In this document: in pieces, positions 1 through 8,335 of the stretch
Numbering within the stretch: position 1 is the first letter of the stretch
How the letters are laid out: every line of letters starts with the position of its first letter
Assembly (NCBI RefSeq): GCF_036516575.1
Contig: NZ_DATBTY010000040.1
Span: 62,001 to 126,000, forward strand
Source of the DNA: Cerasibacillus sp036516575
Lineage (GTDB): Bacteria; Bacillota; Bacilli; Bacillales; Amphibacillaceae
DNA: 64,000 nucleotides
Direction: 5' to 3'
The notes under the pieces: generated by a model
Database searches by the model: none
The model's input: only the letters and a program-made list of their open reading frames with translations
What the model was told of the DNA's origin: nothing
Made by a program: the position numbers and the translations under genes

Positions 1-70
1 AGTCGAAGAATCGTTTAAACAAATCATTGATCAAGTAAACAAAACATTTAATGCTTATGTTCGTTCATAA
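1..70 (+). CDS. pheT: Phenylalanyl-tRNA synthetase beta subunit, C-terminal end (partial)
   Basis: Only the last 22 codons lie in the window, read in the frame starting at base 2 and ending ...FNAYVRS before TAA at 68-70. The ending resembles the C-terminal helix of the FDX-ACB anticodon-binding domain of PheT, which commonly closes with a Phe-x-Ala-x-hydrophobic-Arg pattern. Position supports the call: in Bacillaceae pheT lies just upstream of zapA, which follows here. The B. subtilis genes between them (ysgB, rnhC) are absent; a long non-coding island takes their place. The fragment alone is too short to prove the identification. Confidence 0.6.
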   Translation, partial: VEESFKQIIDQVNKTFNAYVRS

Positions 71-143
71 GAGTAAGGAGTCTAGGACTAAATGAACAGA
101 ACTGTTCCTGTCAAGTAGACAGAGGAAATAATAAAATTTGACT

Positions 144-186
144 TAAACGGTCTTAGCTCTGTATTCAAAAGAGCTAAGACCGTTTA
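144..186. other. Conserved long stem-loop of repeat copy 1
   Basis: Arms 144-160 and 170-186 pair perfectly over 17 bp around the loop GTATTCAAA. The same stem-loop is at 40444-40486 (copy 2) and 61594-61628 (copy 3). Copies 1 and 2 differ in two adjacent stem positions, CGGTC versus CGGCT, and both partners change too, GACCG versus AGCCG. Pairing is therefore kept by compensatory substitution. The 3' arm is followed by GTCGTTC, not a T-run, so it is not a standard intrinsic terminator. Confidence 0.8.
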
Positions 187-291
187 GTCGTTCTATACCT
201 TTCATCATGTTAGAAGTAAATGTATTTATCAATTACTTTTGGGAAATCCTCGGCAATGTGCTGAGGATTTTACGTTTATATCGTTTAAAAA

Positions 292-460
292 TATATAAGT
301 CAATGATTTTAGTAAGAGTTATATCGCATCGAAGTGTTCAATGTTAAGTAAGTCAGCGATGTTAGTTAAAGTTAGCTCACATTTGGTCGTTCAATGGTAT
401 ATAAGTCAATGATCCTAGTAAGAGTTATTTCACATTGGACCATTCAAAAATATACAAGTC
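292..460. repeat. 53-bp tandem repeat array in copy 1 (three units plus partial)
   Basis: Three contiguous units occupy 292-344, 345-397 and 398-450, each exactly 53 bp, and a fourth starts at 451 (TATACAAGTC) before diverging. Conserved blocks per unit are TA(T/A)RTAAGTCA, TTAG near the middle, and a TCGCAT or TCACAT block followed by TTCAA at the end. Units are directly joined, so this is not a repeat-spacer array. Confidence 0.8.
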
Positions 461-685
461 CGTGCTTTACGGCGTAATTATAACACCTATGATATTATCA
501 AAAAAGAGATTCATCCCTCAGACCCTCAGAAAAAAAGTAGTGGATTATTATTTATCTTTTAATAACAAACCATACCAAATATTTCCCAAGTAAGGTCTTT
601 TGTTTTAGTCAACAACACTTAAGAACTAATCCTATTATTCATAATTTGAGGATTGTTATATCTTAGCCATTTTTTTTAATGTTTA

Positions 686-953
686 GCTTCCATAACGATA
701 ATTCTTCACGCTGTAATTAGTCATCATAGGAATCTCATTTGTGAACCATACCGGTAAATCAAACTTTCGAAAAAATGCTTAAAATAAATTCAGAAGCAGG
801 AAAACAAATGAAAGTTCATAAAACATATTTGTCTGATATAGCTTAAAACTAGTGTTTCCCAAATGCTTTACTTCATGTTAAGATAAAATAAGGAAATCTG
901 TTTTTAAAAAATTGTGTTTCAACATGGTGTAGGAATGTATGGAGGAATGTAAG
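686..953. other. AT-rich spacer before zapA, no recognised feature
   Basis: The DNA between the repeat element and zapA has no convincing gene. A 23-codon open stretch at 775-846 lacks a ribosome binding site and resembles no family I know; it could be a fossil of the rnhC-type gene normally found here, but that is speculation. I cannot assign a promoter with confidence. Confidence 0.5.
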
Positions 954-1223
954 ATGGAGCATGAAGAGAAAAATCGTACGACTGTTATGATTCACAATCG
1001 TTCATATACAATTGTTGGTCAGGAGCCAGCCTCACATGTCCAACTTGTGGCCAGCCTTGTCAACCAAAAGATGCAAGAGATTCAAAAAATGAATCATAGT
1101 CTCGACACGACGAGTTTAGCGGTTTTAACAGCTGTTAATACAATGAACAATTACTTGAAGCTTAAAGAAGATTATGCGACATTACTCGGCTCCATGAAAA
1201 AAGGTAGAGGAAGAGGAAAGTAG
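954..1223 (+). CDS. zapA: Cell division protein ZapA
   Basis: An 89-aa protein (B. subtilis ZapA is 85 aa). ZapA binds FtsZ and promotes bundling of protofilaments in the cytoplasmic Z-ring. The N-terminal part (TVMIHNRSYTIVGQE) matches the ZapA head domain; the C-terminal half is a long helix predicted to form the coiled-coil dimer, followed by a basic tail KKGRGRGK. I chose ATG 954 because GGAGGA at 941-946 lies 7 nt before it; the earlier ATG at 939 sits on that ribosome binding site. The next gene starts 4 bp after its stop, so the two are co-transcribed. Confidence 0.9.
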   Translation: MEHEEKNRTTVMIHNRSYTIVGQEPASHVQLVASLVNQKMQEIQKMNHSLDTTSLAVLTAVNTMNNYLKLKEDYATLLGSMKKGRGRGK

Positions 1224-1227
1224 ACTT

Positions 1228-1782
1228 ATGATTAGTTTAATAATAATTTTTTTATTCATATTCGGTATTTTAATGGGCATGAAACGCGGGCTAGTTTTAC
1301 AAGTTTTTCATCTTATCGGGTTCATAGTTGCGTTTATTGTAGCTGCATTAAATTATAAGAAACTAGCTGAACATATTACAATGTGGATCCCATTTCCTGG
1401 CTTTAATGGTGATCATATATGGGCAGAGATATTAAATTCATCATTAGCACAAGATGCATTTTACAATATGATTTCATTTGTGATTATTTTTTTCGCTACT
1501 AAAATAGCTCTTCAGATATTGGCTTCAATGCTAGATTTTGTAGCGTCATTACCGATATTAAATGCAGTTAATAAAGTGAGTGGGGGAATTTTAGGATTTA
1601 TTGAAGTTTATTTATTAGTCTTTTTCATTTTATTTATTTCATCGTTAACGCCTGTAGATTCGGTTCAAGCCATGATAAATGATTCGTCGTTGGCACAGAC
1701 AATTATTAAAAGCACACCCTTTTTATCAGAGAAATTAAAGGATCTGTGGTTTGTTAGCTTACAGCATATAATCAATTTTTAA
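1228..1782 (+). CDS. yshB: CvpA family membrane protein (YshB-like)
   Basis: A 184-aa hydrophobic protein with about four membrane segments (roughly residues 2-17, 22-42, 79-100 and 118-139). The arrangement and the early GxxxGxxRG-like turn (FGILMGMKRGL) fit the CvpA/YshB family. CvpA was named for colicin V production in E. coli; the role of the Bacillus protein is not established. It follows zapA by 4 bp, as in B. subtilis (zapA-yshB), and a terminator-like hairpin lies after it, so the two form a short operon. The function of YshB should be regarded as unknown. Confidence 0.8.
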   Translation: MISLIIIFLFIFGILMGMKRGLVLQVFHLIGFIVAFIVAALNYKKLAEHITMWIPFPGFNGDHIWAEILNSSLAQDAFYNMISFVIIFFATKIALQILASMLDFVASLPILNAVNKVSGGILGFIEVYLLVFFILFISSLTPVDSVQAMINDSSLAQTIIKSTPFLSEKLKDLWFVSLQHIINF

Positions 1783-1800
1783 ATCGATAATTTATATAGA

Positions 1801-1861
1801 AAAAGACTGATTCATCAGGTTTATTTTGTTAAGTGTCCTGTTATGGAATGAGTCTTTTTCG
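1801..1861 (+). terminator. Terminator after yshB
   Basis: AAAAGACTGATTC at 1801-1813 pairs with GAATGAGTCTTTTT near 1845-1858, with one mismatch and a long loop that can fold further. The T-run at the end of the 3' arm fits intrinsic termination. Confidence 0.6.
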
Positions 1862-1899
1862 TTTAATTAATAAGAGGAAATTAGAAAAAGGTGATTGCT

Positions 1900-3618
1900 T
1901 TGGCAAAGAATAAGAAAGATGTTATTCAACTGCTTGAGAAAATTGCTCTCTATCTTGAACTAAAAGGTGAAAATCCGTTTAAAATTGCGGCATATAGACG
2001 TGCGGCAGCCGGATTAGAAGCAGATGAACGGTCTTTAAGTGAAATTGAAGATTTTACATCAATCAAAGGCATCGGAAAAGGAACAAATGCTGTTATTGTT
2101 GAGTATATAACAGAAGGGTATTCGGAAACGTTAGCTGAATTAGAACGAAAGATTCCAGAGGGTTTACTATCCTTACTGAATGTTCCGGGATTAGGCGGAA
2201 AAACATTAGCGAAATTTTATCAGGAGCTTGGGGTAACGGATGAAGATTCATTAAAAAGCGCTATTCTTAATAAAAAAGTAGAAAAGCTTCCAGGGTTCGG
2301 TAAGAAATCAGCGCAAAACATCTTACATGCACTCGAACAAGCGAATAAACGACCAGAGCGTCTACCGATTGCGACCATGTTACCTGTAGCAAATCGTATA
2401 AATGCATATTTAGAAGAAGGACCACATATTGAAACATTTTCCATCGCTGGTAGTCTAAGACGATTAGAAGAAACGATTGGAGATATCGATTTTATAATTG
2501 CGACAGATGAGCCTAAGAAGGTTCGTGAATATCTTTTGGACATGGATGGAATTCAAGACGTCATCGCATCTGGTGATACAAAGGTATCGGTTATATTAGA
2601 GGACTCCCTCGGTATTCAAGTTGACTTTCGACTTGTAAAAGAGCAAGAGTTTGCAACAACACTCCATCATTTTACAGGATCAAAAGAACATAATGTTGCG
2701 ATGCGCCAGTTAGCAAAATCTCGTGGTGAAAAAATCAATGAATATGGTGTGGAAATTGACGATACGAAAGAAGTGCTAACATTTCAATCTGAAAAAGCAT
2801 TTTTTGACTATTTTGGCCTGTATGAAATTCCGCCAGAAATCCGGCAGAATAAAGGAGAAATTGAAGCTTTTACTAAAGAAGTATCTGTCCTTAACGTGTC
2901 TGACATAAGAGGGGACTTGCATATGCACACCACATGGAGTGACGGTGCCCACTCTTTAGAGGAAATGGTATTAAGTGCTAGAAAACGTGGATACGAATAT
3001 ATCGCTATTACAGATCACTCAAAATCGCTTTTTATTGCAAATGGATTAGATGAAATGCGCCTTCGTATGCAACGTGAAGAAATTGCAAAATTAAATGAAA
3101 CATATCCAGATATCCATATTTTTGCTGGTGTTGAGATGGATATTTTACCAGACGGACGATTAGATTTTTCAGATGAATTTTTAAAAGAAATGGATTTTGT
3201 TATTGGAGCGATTCATTCGAGCTTTCAGCAAAGTGAAGATAAAATCATGTACCGACTCTTTCAAGCATTAGAAAATCCATATGTTTCGCTCATTGCTCAT
3301 CCAACTGGTAGACTGATTGGTAGAAGAAATGGCTATCGTGTAGATTTGGAACGATTGATTGAGGGTGCAGCTGAAACGGGTACGGCACTAGAGATAAATT
3401 CGAACCCAAATCGCCTCGACTTATCAGCGGAATGGGCACAAATCGCACAAGAGCATGGGGTCCAAATTGCAATTAATACAGATGCTCATAATTATAAGAC
3501 ATTAGATTATATGAAATATGGTGTCGGTGTTGCACGAAAAGGCTGGTTACAAAAAGAGAATATCCTTAATACATGGTCAAAAGAAAAATTAATTCAGTAT
3601 ATTAACCAAAAAAGATAA
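1900..3618 (+). CDS. polX: DNA polymerase/3'-5' exonuclease PolX
   Basis: About 572 aa, the usual length for bacterial PolX. The N-terminal third is a family X polymerase: helix-hairpin-helix motifs (SIKGIGKGT, NVPGLGGKT, LPGFGKKSA), then the nucleotide-binding GSLRR and the metal motif DIDF near residues 184-200. The C-terminal third is a PHP exonuclease domain starting at DLHMHTTWSDG (about residue 338), with ITDHS and NTDAH metal sites. In B. subtilis PolX fills short gaps during base-excision repair. The start is judged to be TTG 1900, 4 nt after AAGGTGAT; the in-frame GTG at 1891 lies inside that site. mutS2 follows 33 bp downstream. Confidence 0.9.
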   Translation: MAKNKKDVIQLLEKIALYLELKGENPFKIAAYRRAAAGLEADERSLSEIEDFTSIKGIGKGTNAVIVEYITEGYSETLAELERKIPEGLLSLLNVPGLGGKTLAKFYQELGVTDEDSLKSAILNKKVEKLPGFGKKSAQNILHALEQANKRPERLPIATMLPVANRINAYLEEGPHIETFSIAGSLRRLEETIGDIDFIIATDEPKKVREYLLDMDGIQDVIASGDTKVSVILEDSLGIQVDFRLVKEQEFATTLHHFTGSKEHNVAMRQLAKSRGEKINEYGVEIDDTKEVLTFQSEKAFFDYFGLYEIPPEIRQNKGEIEAFTKEVSVLNVSDIRGDLHMHTTWSDGAHSLEEMVLSARKRGYEYIAITDHSKSLFIANGLDEMRLRMQREEIAKLNETYPDIHIFAGVEMDILPDGRLDFSDEFLKEMDFVIGAIHSSFQQSEDKIMYRLFQALENPYVSLIAHPTGRLIGRRNGYRVDLERLIEGAAETGTALEINSNPNRLDLSAEWAQIAQEHGVQIAINTDAHNYKTLDYMKYGVGVARKGWLQKENILNTWSKEKLIQYINQKR

Positions 3619-3651
3619 AGTGGCGAATTAGGATATAAAGGAGTATGACGT

Positions 3652-5994
3652 ATGAATGAACGCATTCACCACGTTTTAGAATTTGACAAGATAGTCAAAC
3701 AATTATGTACTCATGCAGAAACAACATTGGGTAAAGAACGATCACAACATATTATACCGTACACAGAGATTGATCTTGTGAATGAGAAACAGGCTGAAAC
3801 AGATGAAGTCGTACACATTTTACGGTTAAATAAAAGCATTCCCTTAGGGGGCATTTTTGATATACAGGGTAGTTTAAAGCGAAGTTCTATCGGAGGCACT
3901 TTAAATGCCGCAGAATGTATGGAAGTGGCTAGTACTATTTATGGTGGAAGACGAACCAAAAATATGATTGAATCATTAGAGATAAACATTCCATTATTAA
4001 AAGGACTAGCGGAAAAGATTGAATCACTTCGTCCATTAGAGCAACAAATTACCCGCTGTATTGACGAGCAAGGTGACATTAAGGATGAGGCTTCAGCTAA
4101 ATTAAGAAGTATTCGTTCTTCTATACGTGCCTATGAAGGAAAGATTCGTGATAAATTAAATGAACTAACGCGTTCACGCAGTAAAATGTTATCAGATGCC
4201 ATCGTTACAATCCGTAATGATCGCTATGTTATTCCGGTTAAACAGGAATATCGTGCAGCGATTGGTGGAATCGTTCATGACCAATCAGCTTCAGGGCAAA
4301 CGTTATTTATGGAACCACGTGCAGTTGTTGAATTGAATAATAAAATGCGTGAAGGAAAACTTCAAGAAAACAGGGAAATTGACCGGATTTTAGCAGAATT
4401 AAGTCAACTTATCGCTGAACATCGTCATGAATTAGAACAAAACATTGATACCCTTGCTGAAATCGATTTTATCCATGCACGCGGTAAGCTCGCTCAGCAG
4501 ATGAAAGCCGCACGGCCAACTATGAACGATAACGGTTTTATTAAGATGAAACAAGCACGTCACCCACTCATAGATTTGAGCGAGGTAGTCGCTAATGATA
4601 TTGAGATCGGAAAAGAATACACGTCTATTGTTATAACTGGTCCTAACACTGGTGGGAAAACTGTTACATTAAAGATGGTTGGGCTTTGCACATTAATGGC
4701 ACAGGCTGGATTACAAGTCCCAGCATTAGATGGTTGTGAGTTAGCTGTTTTCAATCAAGTGTATGCTGATATTGGTGACGAGCAATCGATCGAACAGAAT
4801 TTAAGTACGTTCTCATCTCATATGAAAAATATTGTTCAGATTATGGCTGACATGGATGACCAATCGCTCGTGTTATTTGATGAATTAGGTGCTGGTACAG
4901 ACCCACAAGAAGGTGCAGCTTTAGCGATCTCCATACTTGATGAAGCTGTTTCAAGAGGAGCACGTGTCATTGCGACCACGCATTATCCCGAATTAAAGGC
5001 TTACGGTTATAATCGTGAACAAGTCATTAATGCGTCAATGGAATTTAATGTAGAAACATTACAGCCAACTTATCGGTTACTCATTGGTGTACCTGGGCGA
5101 AGTAATGCATTTGAGATATCCCAACGCCTAGGTCTTCCTAACCATATTATAAATCGTGCGAAATCGCATGTTGGAACTGACTCCAAAAGTGTTGAACAAA
5201 TGATTTCGTCGTTAGAACGGTCAAATATCCAGGCGGAAAAAGATTATGAACAGGCCCATGATATTTTAATGGAAAGTGAACAACTTTTAAATGATTTAAA
5301 ACAAGCATTCACACGATTTGAACAAAAACGTGAGACGTTATATGAAAAAGCGGAAGAAAAAGCTCAAAAAGCGATAGAGACAGCACGGATAGAAGCTGAA
5401 GTGATTGTTGATAAATTACGAAACATGAAAGCAAATGCTATGATTAAAGAACATGAATGGATTGAAGCAAAGAAGGCATTAGATGAAGCTGAACCAACTC
5501 TTGTGCAAAAGAAAAGCACTTCTTCTTTAATAACTAAACAAGAACATAGTGAATTAGCTATTGGTGATGAAGTGAAACTCATTTCATTAAACCAACAAGG
5601 AACGATTGCCGAACAACTTGATAAAAATGAATATCTTGTTCAAGTTGGTATTATGAAGTTGAAAGTAAAACGCAAAGATTTACAATTTGTTGGGAAACAA
5701 GAACAAGCCTATGCTAATCCAGTAGCAACGATAAAAGGAAAGCAATATCACGTTAAAAATGAACTAGATTTACGTGGCGAACGTTTTGAGGATGCACTAT
5801 TAGAATTAGAAAAGTATATTGATGATGCACTTTTAGCAGGATATGATCATGTGCATATTATTCATGGAAAAGGAACAGGTGCCCTTAGAAAAGGTGTGCA
5901 AGAATTTGCCAAATCACATTCAGCAATTGAGTCGTTCCGTTCAGGTAAAATGAATGAAGGCGGTAGTGGTGTCACTGTCATATCACTTAAGTAA
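3652..5994 (+). CDS. mutS2: Endonuclease MutS2
   Basis: 780 aa, typical for MutS2. The core has the MutS-type ATPase: Walker A GPNTGGKTVTLK (about residue 330), Walker B LVLFDELGAGTDPQEG (about 406) and THYPEL. A charged coiled-coil region runs about 515-620, and the C-terminus carries an Smr nuclease domain beginning LDLRGERFEDA, with HGKGTGALR. There is no mismatch-recognition domain I, which separates it from MutS. MutS2 has been linked to suppression of recombination and, more recently in B. subtilis, to rescue of collided ribosomes. GGAG lies 6 nt before ATG 3652. polX-mutS2-yshE order matches B. subtilis. Confidence 0.93.
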   Translation: MNERIHHVLEFDKIVKQLCTHAETTLGKERSQHIIPYTEIDLVNEKQAETDEVVHILRLNKSIPLGGIFDIQGSLKRSSIGGTLNAAECMEVASTIYGGRRTKNMIESLEINIPLLKGLAEKIESLRPLEQQITRCIDEQGDIKDEASAKLRSIRSSIRAYEGKIRDKLNELTRSRSKMLSDAIVTIRNDRYVIPVKQEYRAAIGGIVHDQSASGQTLFMEPRAVVELNNKMREGKLQENREIDRILAELSQLIAEHRHELEQNIDTLAEIDFIHARGKLAQQMKAARPTMNDNGFIKMKQARHPLIDLSEVVANDIEIGKEYTSIVITGPNTGGKTVTLKMVGLCTLMAQAGLQVPALDGCELAVFNQVYADIGDEQSIEQNLSTFSSHMKNIVQIMADMDDQSLVLFDELGAGTDPQEGAALAISILDEAVSRGARVIATTHYPELKAYGYNREQVINASMEFNVETLQPTYRLLIGVPGRSNAFEISQRLGLPNHIINRAKSHVGTDSKSVEQMISSLERSNIQAEKDYEQAHDILMESEQLLNDLKQAFTRFEQKRETLYEKAEEKAQKAIETARIEAEVIVDKLRNMKANAMIKEHEWIEAKKALDEAEPTLVQKKSTSSLITKQEHSELAIGDEVKLISLNQQGTIAEQLDKNEYLVQVGIMKLKVKRKDLQFVGKQEQAYANPVATIKGKQYHVKNELDLRGERFEDALLELEKYIDDALLAGYDHVHIIHGKGTGALRKGVQEFAKSHSAIESFRSGKMNEGGSGVTVISLK

Positions 5995-6020
5995 AAGAGT
6001 TCTAATGGGAGATGATTGTC

Positions 6021-6434
6021 ATGGATGGCTTTTGGGAAAATATTGTAGTCGAAACGGTTGCAAGATATAGTGTCGTTATTCTCTGTTCTTTCGTGTTTTT
6101 AGCGATATTTGAAATCGTTACATCGTATAAAAACTGGGAAGAAATAAAAAAAGGAAATGTCGCTGTCGCTTTGGCAACGGGTGGGAAGATAATAGGGATT
6201 GCAATTATTTTTCGCTATTCGATTGAACATAATGATACGATATTACAAAGTATTGGCTGGGGAACAGTCGGCTTTCTCTTATTGCTATCCGGCTATTTTA
6301 TATTTGAGTTTCTAACGCCAACAATGAAAATTGATGATGAGATAGGTAAAGGGAATATTGCAGTTGGTTTGATGTCATTAATCATCTCTCTCGGATTATC
6401 ATTTGTGATCGGAGCAAGTATTAGTGTTGGTTAA
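6021..6434 (+). CDS. yshE: DUF350 membrane protein (YshE-like)
   Basis: 137 aa with four hydrophobic segments; the two halves look alike (each has a KKGNVAVAL or GKGNIAVGL motif before a membrane helix), the internal duplication typical of DUF350. Length matches B. subtilis YshE (about 138 aa), which also follows mutS2. Function is unknown. ATG 6021 is preferred because GGGAG at 6007-6011 lies 9 nt before it; an ATG at 6012 touches the ribosome binding site. Confidence 0.85.
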   Translation: MDGFWENIVVETVARYSVVILCSFVFLAIFEIVTSYKNWEEIKKGNVAVALATGGKIIGIAIIFRYSIEHNDTILQSIGWGTVGFLLLLSGYFIFEFLTPTMKIDDEIGKGNIAVGLMSLIISLGLSFVIGASISVG

Positions 6435-6446
6435 GGGGAGAAGCAA

Positions 6447-6527
6447 ATGGAAACATTAGCGAAAGTATTAATTGTCGTGGCTATTTTATTCGTCTTAGTC
6501 GGTGTTATATATATGATTCAATTTTAG
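6447..6527 (+). CDS. 26-aa single-pass membrane peptide
   Basis: ATG 6447 follows a good AAGGGGAG site (6433-6440) that starts right at the yshE stop. It encodes 26 residues, METLAKVL... to ...YMIQF, almost all one hydrophobic helix. The ribosome binding site and position in the operon favour a real gene. I do not recognise the family; the sequence style recalls short membrane proteins such as the start of DUF2905, but that is only a resemblance. Too short for a confident call. Confidence 0.5.
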   Translation: METLAKVLIVVAILFVLVGVIYMIQF

Positions 6528-6604
6528 AATTATAAGAATAAATATTTTTAAAAAAGCATGGAAGTCGGTATAATGGATATATATATACAAAGGAGGAGAT
6601 GAAA

Positions 6605-8284
6605 ATGACTCTTAAAAAGAGATGGCTTTCTCATTATCCAGAAGAAATACCGACTTCAATTGATTATGATGAAAAGCCGTTACAAGATTTTCTAAAGGAT
6701 GCAGCTTCTATTTATAAAGAAAAGAAGGCGCTTCACTTTATGGGGAAAGAAATGTCATTTCAGGAAGTATATGATCAGTCAATCCGATTTGCATCTTATT
6801 TACAACAATTAGGGGTTCAAAAAGGTGATCGTGTAGCTGTCATGCTTCCAAATAGCCCACAAGCCGTCATTAGTTATTACGGGTCATTGTTAGTGGGGGC
6901 AATTGTTGTGCAAACGAATCCACTTTACAAGGAAAGAGAATTAGCTTATCAATTAAATGATTCAGGGGCAAAGGTCATTGTATGTTTAGATATTCTGTTT
7001 CCGATGGTTTCTAAAGTTAAACGTGAGACAGATTTAGAGCATATTATTGTAACCGGAATTAAAGATTATTTACCGTTTCCGAAAAATATGATTTATCCAT
7101 TTATACAAAGGAAACAATACGGTGTGGTCGTAAGACCTGAACAATCATCCGATACCCATCTTTGGCCGACAATAATGAAAGCGGATACAAAGGGATATAA
7201 AGAAGTAAAAGTTGATCCAAAAGAAGATTTGGCATTACTACAATACACAGGTGGGACAACTGGTTATCCAAAAGGTGTTATGTTAACTCACTATAATTTA
7301 GTTTCCAATACACAGATGTGTCAAGCGTGGATTTATAAAGCAAAGCAAGGTGAAGAAATCGTATTAGGTGTGTTACCATTCTTTCATGTTTACGGTATGA
7401 CAGCGGTGATGAATTTATCGATAATGTTTGGTTCTAAAATGGTTTTATTACCGAAATTTGACCCAGAGGAAGTATTAAAAACAATTGAAAAACAAAAAGC
7501 AACACTTTTTCCTGGGGCACCAACAATTTATGTTGGAATATTAAATCATCCGAAATTAGAAAAATATGATTTATCTTCTATTGAAGCTTGTATTAGTGGT
7601 TCTGCTCCATTACCGGTAGATGTTCAGCAAAAATTCGAAGCCATAACAGGTGGTCGCTTAGTAGAAGGTTATGGATTAACTGAAACTTCCCCTGTCACTC
7701 ATGCTAATTTCGTTTGGGGACGGCGTGTCTCAGGAAGTGTTGGTGTTCCTTGGCCAGATACAGATGCTACTATTTTAACTATGGAAACACATGAAGAAGC
7801 TGAAGTTGGTGAAATTGGTGAAATTGCTGTTAAAGGCCCACAAGTGATGAAAGGTTATTGGAACAACCCAGAAGAAACGGAAAACACCTTTAAGAATGGT
7901 TGGTTATTAACTGGTGATTTAGGCTATATGGATGAAGAAGGCTACTTCCATATTGTTGATCGTAGCAAAGATATGATAATAGCTGGTGGATATAATATTT
8001 ATCCACGTGAAATTGAAGAAGTATTGTATGAACATGAAGGCATTATGGAAGCTGTTGTTGCTGGTATACCTGATCCTTACCGTGGTGAAACAGTTAAAGC
8101 ATATATCGTTCCTAAAAAAGGTTACACTCTAACAGAAAAAGAACTGAATCAGTATTGCCGAAAACATTTAGCGGCATATAAAGTGCCAAGAATTTATGAG
8201 TTTCGCGATGAATTACCTAAAACAGCTGTTGGGAAGATTTTAAGAAGGCAACTCATTGAAGAAGATACACAAAAAGTAAAATAA
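6605..8284 (+). CDS. lcfA: Long-chain fatty acid-CoA ligase
   Basis: 559 aa, AMP-binding (ANL) superfamily. It activates long-chain fatty acids to acyl-CoA through an acyl-adenylate. Visible motifs: P-loop YTGGTTGYPKGV (about residue 214), GYGLTETSP (about 354), GDLGYMDEEGYFHIVDRSKD and the C-terminal catalytic lysine in PKTAVGKILRR. ATG 6605 lies 8 nt from AGGAGG; the ATG at 6599 is too close. A TATAAT at 6571-6576 probably serves as its -10, with a weak -35. Gene order lcfA-fadR-fadB-etfB-etfA matches the B. subtilis fatty acid degradation operon, which FadR represses. No FadR box is visible directly upstream of this copy; it lies before fadR. Confidence 0.93.
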   Translation: MTLKKRWLSHYPEEIPTSIDYDEKPLQDFLKDAASIYKEKKALHFMGKEMSFQEVYDQSIRFASYLQQLGVQKGDRVAVMLPNSPQAVISYYGSLLVGAIVVQTNPLYKERELAYQLNDSGAKVIVCLDILFPMVSKVKRETDLEHIIVTGIKDYLPFPKNMIYPFIQRKQYGVVVRPEQSSDTHLWPTIMKADTKGYKEVKVDPKEDLALLQYTGGTTGYPKGVMLTHYNLVSNTQMCQAWIYKAKQGEEIVLGVLPFFHVYGMTAVMNLSIMFGSKMVLLPKFDPEEVLKTIEKQKATLFPGAPTIYVGILNHPKLEKYDLSSIEACISGSAPLPVDVQQKFEAITGGRLVEGYGLTETSPVTHANFVWGRRVSGSVGVPWPDTDATILTMETHEEAEVGEIGEIAVKGPQVMKGYWNNPEETENTFKNGWLLTGDLGYMDEEGYFHIVDRSKDMIIAGGYNIYPREIEEVLYEHEGIMEAVVAGIPDPYRGETVKAYIVPKKGYTLTEKELNQYCRKHLAAYKVPRIYEFRDELPKTAVGKILRRQLIEEDTQKVK

Positions 8285-8335
8285 ATAAGTTGACTGCTAG
8301 TTACTAATCAATATAATTAAAGACAAGCTTTTTAT

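Larger units (their letters stand above)
72..685. repeat. Composite non-coding repeat element, copy 1
   Basis: This stretch has no gene and is alignable by eye with 40393-41024 and 61523-61892. Parts in order: a start AAGGAG then TCTAGGACTAAA (75-92; copy 3 has AAGGAGGTTGGGACAAAA); a CAAGTAGACAGA segment; a perfect 17-bp stem-loop (arms 144-160 and 170-186, 9-nt loop); a second hairpin CCTCGGCA/TGCTGAGG (about 248-266); three 53-bp units (292-450); a tail shared with copy 2 (TGCTTTACGGCGTAATTATAAC, then GTGGATTATTATTT and AATAACAAACCA blocks); and a degenerate right end TTATATCTTAGCC (657-669) matching TTGTCCCAGCC of copy 3. No protein-coding potential is evident. MITE-like element or structured RNA locus are both possible. 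Confidence 0.75.

Noticed and set aside
144..186. The long stem-loop as an intrinsic terminator of pheT
   Set aside because: There is no T-run after the 3' arm, and the stem is part of a three-copy element that also lies elsewhere.
292..460. Short tandem units as a CRISPR array
   Set aside because: Units are contiguous and similar over their whole 53 bp; there are no unique spacers and no cas genes.
775..846. 23-codon open frame before zapA
   Set aside because: No ribosome binding site and no family resemblance; it may be a fossil, but there is not enough to call a gene.
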